Below are positions 1 to 6,180 of a DNA stretch of 8,335 nt, piece by piece. Source of the stretch: an uncultured Clostridia bacterium (lineage in GTDB: Bacteria > Bacillota > Clostridia > Oscillospirales > Oscillospiraceae); NCBI GenBank assembly GCA_937858235.1, contig CALLZZ010000283.1, positions 1-8,335 of the forward strand, in the 5' to 3' direction. The notes below the pieces were generated by a model. It had not been told where the DNA came from, searched no databases, and was given only the letters and a program-made list of their open reading frames with translations. Position numbers and translations under genes: made by a program. How positions within the stretch are numbered: the stretch's first letter is position 1; each line of letters opens with the position of its first letter.

Positions 1-2
1 TT

Positions 3-20
3 CCCCTCATGAATGAGGGG
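3..20 (+). repeat. Perfect inverted repeat (hairpin) at left edge
   Basis: CCCCTCA at 3-9 pairs with TGAGGGG at 14-20 around a four-base loop, giving a short GC-rich stem. It overlaps TGA stops in two of the three frames, so it may sit at the end of the upstream gene. It has no T-run after it and so is not an intrinsic terminator by itself. Its role is unknown; it could protect or punctuate the transcript. Confidence 0.55.
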
Positions 21-32
21 CTAGGGGAGTTG

Positions 33-53
33 AAGTGTCGAAGACACTTTTTT
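33..53 (+). terminator. Terminator-like hairpin with T-run before the tape measure gene
   Basis: AAGTGTC at 33-39 and GACACTT at 43-49 form a seven-base-pair stem with a GAA loop, and a run of six T (48-53) follows and overlaps the stem foot. This is the layout of a Rho-independent terminator. The stem is short and only moderately GC-rich, so termination is probably partial. Because the tail genes after it must be transcribed, it could act as an attenuator lowering tape-measure-region expression relative to upstream genes, or be read through by a phage antitermination mechanism. It could also be only an RNA-structure element. Confidence 0.45.
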
Positions 54-65
54 ATGCCATTTTTT

Positions 66-78
66 AGGAGGAGGTGAT
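66..78 (+). promoter_or_regulatory. Very strong ribosome binding site for the tape measure gene
   Basis: AGGAGGAGGTGAT is close to a full complement of the 16S rRNA 3' end. The inner AGGAGG (69-74) lies seven bases before the ATG at 82, the optimal spacing, and fixes that start. It is the most complete Shine-Dalgarno in the window. Confidence 0.85.
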
Positions 79-81
79 GGC

Positions 82-2502
82 ATGGCAGATGATTTTGGAT
101 TAAAGATAGGTGTTGAGGGAGAGCGTGAATTTAAGAAGGCACTTTCTGAAATCAATCAATCATTTAAGGTTCTAGGAAGTGAAATGTCTTTAGTAACCAG
201 TCAGTTTGATAAAAACGATAAATCCATACAGTCAGTCACCGCTCGTAATGCGGTTCTGAATAAAGAAATCGACGCACAAAAAGATAAGATTTCTACCCTT
301 AAGGCTGCCCTTGATAACGCCGCCTCCTCTTTTGGTGAAAATGATCGCCGTACCCAAAATTGGCAGATACAACTAAATAAGGCACAAGCAGAACTCAACG
401 GTATGGAGCGTGAACTTCAGCAATCTGCGGTCGAAGCGGATAATCTCGGTGAAGAATTAATGGATTCCGGTAAAAGTGCGGAAGATTCTGGTGGTAAGTT
501 TGAAAAGCTTGGTGGCATATTGGGTGGTATCGGAGTAGCAATGGGTACGGTTGTTGTTGCTGCCGGAGCTGCTGCTATAAAGTTAGGTAAAGATGTTGTT
601 CAACAATTTGGTGAGTTAGAGCAAAATCTGGGTGGCTCAGAGGCAGTTTTTGGCAAACACGCTGCATCGATTCAAAAAACCGGTGAGGAAGCCTATAAAA
701 ACCTCGGTATCTCCCAAAGTGAGTATCTCGCAACAGCAAATAAAATGGGTGCATTATTCCAAGGTTCTGGTATCGAACAACAGAAAAGTCTTGAGTTGAC
801 TGAAAAAGCAATGCAACGAGCTGCGGATATGGCATCCGTTATGGGTATCGATATGTCCTCTGCGATGGAAGCCGTCACTGGTGCAGCAAAAGGCAACTTT
901 ACCATGATGGATAACTTGGGTGTTGCGATGAACGCAACAAACATTGAAGCCTACGCTCTTTCAAAGGGGCTAGATTTTACTTGGAAAAGCGCTACACAAG
1001 CAGAAAAAGCTGAAGTTGCAATGCAGATGTTCTTTGAGAACACCGAGCAGTATGCTGGTAACTTTGCGAAAGAGTCAACGCAGACAATTTCCGGTTCTAT
1101 TGGATTGTTACAAGCTGCACTTGGTTCTTTTACTGCAGGACTAGGAAATGCTGATGCCGACATGACAAATCTAACGGAAAATCTCGTGGATGCCTTTGAA
1201 GCAGTTGTTGCTAACATCGTACCCGTTTTAGAGAATATAGTAACCGCTTTACCGTCAGCTACAGGAGCAATTCTAGAAGCGGTTGCAGATTTGCTTCCTT
1301 CGCTTCTTGAAACCGTAACAAATATATTTACCCAGGTACTTGAAACAGTTTTAAACCTATTACCTGAACTTATTCCGGCAGCGGTTAGTGCACTAATGAC
1401 GATTGTTGGAGCGTTAATAGAAAACCTCCCGTTACTCATAAATGCAGCAATACAATTAGTTACTGCACTTGTCGAGGGTATTAGCATAGCTTTACCACAG
1501 CTTATACCTGCAGCAGTTTCTGCTATCTTACAGATTGTTCAAGGACTGATTGAGAACTTGCCTCTGATCCTAGATGCGGCTTTACAATTGATATTAGGGT
1601 TAGCACAAGGCTTAGTGGAAGCCATTCCGCAGCTTATTTTAGCTTTGCCAGCCATTATTTCAGCAGTAGTGGATTTTCTAATTGAAGCTATTCCTCAGAT
1701 TATTGATGCAGGTATTCAATTATTGACTTCATTAGTAACAGCGCTGCCTGCTATCATTGATGCAATCTTGGAAGCAATTCCAGAAATCATCGACAACATT
1801 ATTAATGCAGTTATTGATTCCATTCCAATGATTATCGATGCGGGCATCCGCCTTTTAATATCGTTAATTCAAGCATTACCACAGATTATTACGACAGTAG
1901 TAGCGGCGATTCCGAAGATTGTAACCTCATTGGTAGGTGAAATTGTAGATAACATCGACCAGATAATTCTAGCAGGCGTTCAGTTGTTTGTTGCTCTTAT
2001 TGAAAATCTGCCACAGATTATTATAGAAGTGCTAAAGGCTGTACCGCAGATTATCGAAGGATTGGTCAATGCTTTTATCGATTACCAAAGCAAAATGTCA
2101 GAAGTAGGAGATGACTTAATTAAAGGTTTGTGGAAAGGAATATCTGATGCAGGAGCATGGCTATGGGATAAAATCTCTGGGTTCTTTGGAAATGTGGTTT
2201 CAAGGATTAAGGATTTCTTTGGGATTGCCTCTCCATCCACTTTATTTGCAGGTCTTGGTCGCAACATGGGTGAAGGCATTGGTGTGGGATTTGAGGATGC
2301 AATGGCAACCGTATCTAGGGATATGCAAAACGTGATACCTACAAGCTTTGATATGAATTACAGAAATATGGCAGGACAGGGTGGTGTAAGTACTGCAGGC
2401 ATCACTCAAAACATTTCTGTAGTGACTCCTAAGGCTCTATCTGAAAAGGAACTGTCCAGGGAATTTAAAAACCTATCACGTAAATTGTCACTTGAATTAT
2501 AA
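82..2502 (+). CDS. Phage tail tape measure protein
   Basis: Scaffold that sets tail length during tail-tube assembly and is released, with DNA, through the tube at infection. Seen in order: a polar coiled-coil-like region (about residues 10-125); a glycine-rich hydrophobic segment (about 143-166); a region resembling the TP901-type tape measure core (about 170-355, with the MGALFQGSG and GAAKGNFTMMDNLGVAMNAT stretches typical of the family); a long Leu/Ile/Pro-rich repeat region (about 370-667); then a C-terminal segment (about 668-750) with the W..I..F...IKDFFGIASPS pattern and G..MGEGIG.GF that ends many Firmicutes tape measures. The ATG at 82 is set by a strong ribosome binding site. At roughly 0.15 nm per residue, the family rule of thumb, 806 residues suggest a tail of about 120 nm. 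No peptidase or lysozyme motif was noticed. Dit follows 12 bases downstream, the standard siphophage order. The identification is secure; the tail length is an inference. Confidence 0.95.
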   Translation: MADDFGLKIGVEGEREFKKALSEINQSFKVLGSEMSLVTSQFDKNDKSIQSVTARNAVLNKEIDAQKDKISTLKAALDNAASSFGENDRRTQNWQIQLNKAQAELNGMERELQQSAVEADNLGEELMDSGKSAEDSGGKFEKLGGILGGIGVAMGTVVVAAGAAAIKLGKDVVQQFGELEQNLGGSEAVFGKHAASIQKTGEEAYKNLGISQSEYLATANKMGALFQGSGIEQQKSLELTEKAMQRAADMASVMGIDMSSAMEAVTGAAKGNFTMMDNLGVAMNATNIEAYALSKGLDFTWKSATQAEKAEVAMQMFFENTEQYAGNFAKESTQTISGSIGLLQAALGSFTAGLGNADADMTNLTENLVDAFEAVVANIVPVLENIVTALPSATGAILEAVADLLPSLLETVTNIFTQVLETVLNLLPELIPAAVSALMTIVGALIENLPLLINAAIQLVTALVEGISIALPQLIPAAVSAILQIVQGLIENLPLILDAALQLILGLAQGLVEAIPQLILALPAIISAVVDFLIEAIPQIIDAGIQLLTSLVTALPAIIDAILEAIPEIIDNIINAVIDSIPMIIDAGIRLLISLIQALPQIITTVVAAIPKIVTSLVGEIVDNIDQIILAGVQLFVALIENLPQIIIEVLKAVPQIIEGLVNAFIDYQSKMSEVGDDLIKGLWKGISDAGAWLWDKISGFFGNVVSRIKDFFGIASPSTLFAGLGRNMGEGIGVGFEDAMATVSRDMQNVIPTSFDMNYRNMAGQGGVSTAGITQNISVVTPKALSEKELSREFKNLSRKLSLEL
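1360..2082 (+). repeat. Degenerate 44-residue (132-base) tandem repeats within the tape measure gene
   Basis: Residues 427-667 of the tape measure are made of units that each begin LP or IP and run on as Ile/Leu/Ala-rich helix. Boundaries fall at residues 427, 449, 471, 493, 515, 537, 555, 581, 599, 625 and 643. The first two pairs are 22+22 residues and the last two full pairs 26+18, both 44 in total; the pair between is 22+18 (40). The best conserved unit reads IPQIIDAGIQLLTSLVTA at 537-554 and recurs at 581-598 and 625-642. DNA copies are clearly diverged, so the array is old or held by protein-level selection. Confidence 0.8.
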
Positions 2503-2508
2503 GGGAGG
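2503..2508 (+). promoter_or_regulatory. Ribosome binding site deciding the Dit start
   Basis: GGGAGG lies six bases before the ATG at 2515. An in-frame GTG at 2509 directly abuts this site with no spacer and so cannot be served by it. The ATG is therefore the better start, two codons shorter than the longest open frame. Confidence 0.75.
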
Positions 2509-2514
2509 GTGGCT

Positions 2515-3366
2515 ATGGAACTTACCTATATCAACTCAAGCGGTGAAAGTATCACACTTAATCAAGGCCGCCCATTTTTTATAACTAAGATAGACGGTAC
2601 TGGCAACATACGCCAGACTGTTAACACTTTCAAGGCACCGGAACAGGACGGTGCTTTTTATGTGTCATCTACAATGGATATGCGAAACATTACGTTAGAG
2701 GGCACGATTATAGCAAGTACACCGGATGAAGCATATGAGCTGCGTAAAAGCTTCCTAAGATTATTCAGCCCAAAGAAGTCTGGAATAATAAAATACCGGG
2801 AGAGACAAATTTCCTGTGTTGTTGAAGAGGCTGTTTTGTCAGTTTCTTCGAGAGAGAGGATACCAAATTTCTTTTTAAGTCTACTTTGTCCGAATCCGTT
2901 CTTTGAGACTTTGGATGATGTATGGCATGATCTTGCTTCTTGGGACCCTTTACTAGAGTTTGAATTAGAGATACCGGAGGTTGGTATCGAGTTCGGATTA
3001 AGACAGCCAAGTCAGATTATTGCAGTGGATAATTTCGGAGATGTATCTTGTGGTTGTGAAATTATATTCAGGGCATTAGGTCCAGTTACTAATCCAGAGC
3101 TTCTGCTTATGGATACTGGAGAATATGTAAGAATTCTTACAACAATGAACAATGGAGATGAATTTCACATATACACACACTTTGCTGAAAAAAGGGTAAT
3201 CAGCATTATCAGTAATATAGAAAGCAATGCTTTTTACCTGTTAGATTCATCTTCTGATTTCTTTCAACTAAAACCAGGTATGAATAACCTTCGTTATGAT
3301 GCATCAAGCAATCTGGAATTATTAGACGTGAGTTTACATTACCGTCCGCAGTTTTTGGGGGTGTAG
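2515..3366 (+). CDS. Distal tail protein (Dit-like, siphophage tail component family)
   Basis: Forms the hexameric ring that joins the tail tube to the tip or baseplate and anchors the hub and adsorption proteins. The 283-residue product has the two-part layout of this family. The N-terminal half (about 1-135) shows the ITKIDG start, a DG..Y....M..R.I.LEG strand pattern (45-63), a helix (about 71-84) before FSPKKSG, and the LSLLCPNPFF motif (121-130) that closes the N-terminal belt domain. The C-terminal half (about 136-283) has the NPELLLMDTGEYVRI (193-207) and GDEFHIYT (214-221) strands and an FQLKPGMNNLRYDA stretch typical of the Dit galectin-like domain. Length is normal for short Dit proteins without carbohydrate-binding insertions. 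It lies 12 bases after the tape measure stop and 3 bases before the hub gene, so translation is probably coupled on both sides. The family call is from recognised motifs; the role is by family. Confidence 0.88.
   Translation: MELTYINSSGESITLNQGRPFFITKIDGTGNIRQTVNTFKAPEQDGAFYVSSTMDMRNITLEGTIIASTPDEAYELRKSFLRLFSPKKSGIIKYRERQISCVVEEAVLSVSSRERIPNFFLSLLCPNPFFETLDDVWHDLASWDPLLEFELEIPEVGIEFGLRQPSQIIAVDNFGDVSCGCEIIFRALGPVTNPELLLMDTGEYVRILTTMNNGDEFHIYTHFAEKRVISIISNIESNAFYLLDSSSDFFQLKPGMNNLRYDASSNLELLDVSLHYRPQFLGV
3357..3363 (+). promoter_or_regulatory. Weak, coding-embedded ribosome binding site for the hub gene
   Basis: GGGGGTG forms the last sense codons of the Dit gene and lies six bases before the ATG at 3370. 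It is one change from the GAGGTG consensus. With the Dit stop only three bases before that ATG, reinitiation or coupling with Dit translation probably matters more than this site alone. Confidence 0.5.
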
Positions 3367-3369
3367 TAT

Positions 3370-5634
3370 ATGGAATTATATGTATTTAATCAAAACCGTG
3401 CTTTAATCGGAATCGTAGAGTCATTTGAATACCTACGATGGACTAGACGTTACTCCCAATGTGGGTCATTTGAATTAAAAGCCAATGCATCCACTGAAAA
3501 TGCAACATTACTTCAAGTGGGACATTATATCTGGAAGAACGATGATGAGGAAATAGGGTTAATTGAGTTTCAAGAATTGTCTCAAACCGACAGTGAGATT
3601 ATTACGGTCAGTGGAAGGTTTGCAACAGTACTTCTTGGACGGAGAATTATCTGGAATACAGAGAAACTTAACGGTGATTTATCTGCTTGTGTAGGGCAAT
3701 TAATCAATAATAATGTCATATCACCAGCGGATTCAGATAGGCAAATGACTAATATTAGTTTTTCATCACCATATCTTAATATCCCAGTGAAACAGCAGGT
3801 GTCTTATAGCAATCTTTTAGACGAAATACAGGAACTATGCTCGGCAGCATCTGTTGGTATTAAAACTGTATTTTCACCAGAGACGGGTCATTTAACAGTA
3901 ACTTTCTATATCGGAACATCATCTCAGGCTGTATTTTCAAAGGAATATGATAACTTACTAGATCAGACGTTTACAAAAAACACAGCTTCTTATGCCAATA
4001 CTGTTAAAATTGGCGGAGAAGGTGAAGGGGAGGATGCTCGAACCTTTGCATATATCTCAAATGGTACTGGAGAGAATCGTAGGGAGGCATTTGTGGATGC
4101 AAAGGATCTTCGTAAAGTGGATTTTCCAACGGACTATGAAGATGCCTTAACTTTTCGAGGTCAAACAAGGCTTGAAGAACTTGCCATGGCACATTCCTTT
4201 GATGTAACTGTTAACAACCACAGTAATTTAACCTATAAGACGGATTATGATCTCGGTCAGATTGTACAGGTTATTTCGAAAAAGTGGGGAGTTACCATGA
4301 CAGCCCGTATCGAAGAAGTGGAAGAAAGCTATGATGCAGAAGGACAGAGTATTAATGTAACCTTTGGAAAGGCAGAGCTTACGATTGCACAAAAAGTGAA
4401 ATCTGATTTCAATCAGGTTCGTACGGTGCTTGGTGCTCCAACAGGAATTACTGAGATGCTTAATGAATCAAATGAGTGGGCTGATCTTCAAAAATTCTCA
4501 GGTGGTGTAATGATTAGCTCTTCCAAGATGGCGGTAAATACATCCACCGTAGGAGGCAATGACCCAACATTGGCAAAATATTTTCACGTTGCAAGGGTTG
4601 TTATAAATGGATCCTTTAACCGTATTGCCTTTAAGTTTGATTACATTGGTACTGGAACAACTCCTAAGATGGGCACCATTGAAGGGTATGTTTATTCAAC
4701 ATCATCCTTTGCCACAATGTCTATTCAGTCCTTTGTGCAGGCATATGCAAAAGACAAAAGCCCTTTTTTACCAACGGATATTAAGGTAGTAAAGTCAGAG
4801 AGCTCTACAAAAGCAATATGGGATATATACGTCTGGTTATCAGACTATGGCACTGCATATGTAAATGGATTATATGCACTCACCGAAGCAGGAAATTTGA
4901 TTGCAGATCCTAGAAATGGAGAACTACTCCTTGTTGCAAACTTGCCTGCAGTATCAAGTACGTTCACCTATGGTAGCGAGAATTTCACTGTTTCAGCGGT
5001 TGATGATGGAGTGATAAGAACCAACACTTATAGTGAAAAAGGTGAATTTTATTCAATACAGCTACCAAATCGTGATATAAGTCTAACATCATCCGATAAT
5101 CCGATACAGATAGGTACATCGGATGGTGTAAACATGGTATTTGACGGTAATGAGATTATGACAAGAAATAATGGTTCAACTTCTCCTATGTATTTAAATC
5201 TAGAAGGTGGACCTGTTTGTGTGAATGGAAACGCTACGACAGGCATTGTTTATGGTGGAGACACTGGTTGGCAGTTTGTAGAGGATGCAGAATTTCAAAA
5301 TGGATTTATATCATATTCAGGAGGGACAGCACAACGACCTAGATACCGAAGAGTTGGACGTGTGGTGCATTTATTTGGTGCATGTTCTCCTCCCGCTGGG
5401 GCAACCATAAACTCGGCTTCAGCGACAAGTATGTTTACATTGCCAGTAGGGTTCAGGCCAATTTATGATTTCCGTACTTTGTGTCAAGGTTCTGGTTCAA
5501 ACAAGTGGCTGTTTGTAGTGGGAGACAACGGGCTATGTACTGCGGCACGTTATGGAACTAACGATTATGCGTTAAGCATCACAGGGAATGAGTGGCTTCC
5601 GTTTAGCGTGTGCTTTTTAGCTGACCCAAGCTAA
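3370..5634 (+). CDS. Gp37-like baseplate hub / tail-tip protein with C-terminal fibre and receptor-binding-like domains
   Basis: Probably the tail-tip hub that sits on Dit, closes the tube and contacts the host. Residues 1 to about 345 match the pattern of the siphovirus ReqiPepy6 Gp37-like family: MELYVFNQN start, W.RRYS.CG.FEL (24-36), a GL..F.E.........V.GR section (63-83), LGRRI (89-93), and a late D.G..V.V...KWG..M.ARI.EVEESYD stretch (294-322). About 375-545 is a beta-rich domain I do not recognise. Residues 569-620 (MVFDGNEIMTRNNGS, then YLNLEGGPVCVNG) look like the repeating beta shaft of tail fibres. Residues about 642-754 (FQNGFISY, YRRVGRVVHLFG, FTLPVGFRP) resemble the beta-sandwich head found at the end of many phage receptor-binding proteins. 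At 754 residues it is about twice the length of the hub domain alone. No NlpC/P60, lysozyme or amidase motif was noticed. Hub assignment is firm; the C-terminal binding role is inferred. Confidence 0.85.
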   Translation: MELYVFNQNRALIGIVESFEYLRWTRRYSQCGSFELKANASTENATLLQVGHYIWKNDDEEIGLIEFQELSQTDSEIITVSGRFATVLLGRRIIWNTEKLNGDLSACVGQLINNNVISPADSDRQMTNISFSSPYLNIPVKQQVSYSNLLDEIQELCSAASVGIKTVFSPETGHLTVTFYIGTSSQAVFSKEYDNLLDQTFTKNTASYANTVKIGGEGEGEDARTFAYISNGTGENRREAFVDAKDLRKVDFPTDYEDALTFRGQTRLEELAMAHSFDVTVNNHSNLTYKTDYDLGQIVQVISKKWGVTMTARIEEVEESYDAEGQSINVTFGKAELTIAQKVKSDFNQVRTVLGAPTGITEMLNESNEWADLQKFSGGVMISSSKMAVNTSTVGGNDPTLAKYFHVARVVINGSFNRIAFKFDYIGTGTTPKMGTIEGYVYSTSSFATMSIQSFVQAYAKDKSPFLPTDIKVVKSESSTKAIWDIYVWLSDYGTAYVNGLYALTEAGNLIADPRNGELLLVANLPAVSSTFTYGSENFTVSAVDDGVIRTNTYSEKGEFYSIQLPNRDISLTSSDNPIQIGTSDGVNMVFDGNEIMTRNNGSTSPMYLNLEGGPVCVNGNATTGIVYGGDTGWQFVEDAEFQNGFISYSGGTAQRPRYRRVGRVVHLFGACSPPAGATINSASATSMFTLPVGFRPIYDFRTLCQGSGSNKWLFVVGDNGLCTAARYGTNDYALSITGNEWLPFSVCFLADPS

Positions 5635-5650
5635 TATAAAATAATAAAAG

Positions 5651-5657
5651 AAGGAGA
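5651..5657 (+). promoter_or_regulatory. Ribosome binding site for the 167-residue baseplate-like gene
   Basis: AAGGAGA lies eight bases before the ATG at 5666, in the 31-base gap after the hub gene. That gap is the longest between genes here and is otherwise A-rich with no hairpin or promoter that I can see. Confidence 0.75.
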
Positions 5658-5665
5658 GCGTTGCT

Positions 5666-6169
5666 ATGGAAAAAAGCGGTTTTTTCAACTCATCCAGCGG
5701 AGATAGAATTTATGATGCTACTGACTTTGCCACCTATTTTGGAAGTCTAGTTTCGAATGGCATATTTTATAAGGATATTTCAAATCTGCAAGTGACTCCA
5801 GGTTCTGGAATGGCAGTAAATATTGCAGCTGGAAGGGGCTGGATCAACGGATATCATTATGAGAACACTACAGTACTAAGCAAGACATTAGAAACTGCAA
5901 ATGGCTCCTTCCCTAGAATTGATCGGATTGTAATGCGGTGGAGCCTTCTTGAAAGGAATATCGTTGTAGCGGTTTTGACTGGGACAGCAACTGCATCACC
6001 AAGTGCTCCAACCCTAACACGAAATTCGGATGTCTATGAATTGTGTCTTGCAGAGGTATTGGTTCCACAGGCTGCTACGTCTATAGTTTTAGGAAATATT
6101 ACGGACACAAGGCTGAATTCAACTCTTTGTGGAACCGTGAATTCGCTGGTTACAGCAGTGTATGAGTGA
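5666..6169 (+). CDS. Small baseplate or fibre-attachment-like phage structural protein
   Basis: The 167-residue product resembles the conserved N-terminal module seen in many Firmicutes phage baseplate and receptor-binding proteins encoded right after the hub gene. Recognisable parts are an MEKSGFFNS..GDR.Y start, an A.DFA.YFG.L..NGIF segment (about 18-34), LQV.PGSGM.V.I..GRGWING (41-62), PRIDRIVMRW (83-92), a small-residue linker with SPSAPTLTR (111-119), an L.LAEV.VP segment (126-134), and DTRLNSTLCG (147-156). Such a module would attach the protein to the tip while further domains bind the host. Here the protein ends eleven residues after the CG, so it carries no visible binding domain. 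No signal peptide or membrane segment is seen. The stop codon overlaps the next gene's ribosome binding site. The exact role is not certain; placement in the tail tip rests on neighbours and family likeness. Confidence 0.7.
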   Translation: MEKSGFFNSSSGDRIYDATDFATYFGSLVSNGIFYKDISNLQVTPGSGMAVNIAAGRGWINGYHYENTTVLSKTLETANGSFPRIDRIVMRWSLLERNIVVAVLTGTATASPSAPTLTRNSDVYELCLAEVLVPQAATSIVLGNITDTRLNSTLCGTVNSLVTAVYE

Positions 6170-6174
6170 GGTGA
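6168..6174 (+). promoter_or_regulatory. Ribosome binding site overlapping the preceding stop codon
   Basis: GAGGTGA shares two bases with the TGA stop of the 167-residue gene (6167-6169) and lies six bases before the ATG at 6181. This geometry points to translational coupling of the two genes, which fits two parts of one baseplate or fibre assembly. Confidence 0.75.
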
Positions 6175-6180
6175 GTAAGT

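Larger units (their letters stand above)
3..77 (+). other. Open frame ending in the tape-measure ribosome binding site; possible 3' end of an upstream gene
   Basis: Of the three forward frames at the left edge, only this one stays open, for 24 codons, until a TGA that lies inside the ribosome binding site of the tape measure gene. The other two frames stop at positions 10-12 and 14-16. In siphophages the gene just before the tape measure is normally a tail assembly chaperone, often expressed by frameshifting, so this could be the tail of such a protein. The peptide is short, basic at its end (three Arg before the stop) and not recognisable. The upstream gene may equally well end at one of the two earlier stops, leaving this stretch non-coding. 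The sequence to the left is needed to decide. Confidence 0.25.

Noticed and set aside
48..66. Two TTTTTTA heptamers (48-54 and 60-66) as possible -1 frameshift sites, as expected for tail chaperone genes before the tape measure
   Set aside because: The zero frame needed for slippage (codons at 49 and 52) has a stop at 31-33 just upstream, and the only nearby stem is before rather than after the first heptamer. A frameshift site, if any, is probably to the left of the window.
508..579. Hydrophobic Gly/Val/Ala segment in the tape measure (residues about 143-166) as a membrane anchor of a host protein
   Set aside because: Short hydrophobic segments at this place are common in tape measure proteins, and the surrounding core and neighbours are clearly phage tail genes.
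951..1487. 178-codon open frame on the minus strand inside the tape measure gene
   Set aside because: It lies wholly antisense to the clear tape measure coding region. Its predicted protein is a Ser/Ala/Thr-rich low-complexity shadow of the Leu/Ala-rich repeats, and I see no convincing ribosome binding site.
4607..4789. 60-codon plus-strand frame within the hub gene
   Set aside because: It overlaps the hub reading frame completely, has no supporting ribosome binding site and encodes a low-complexity Leu/Pro-rich peptide.
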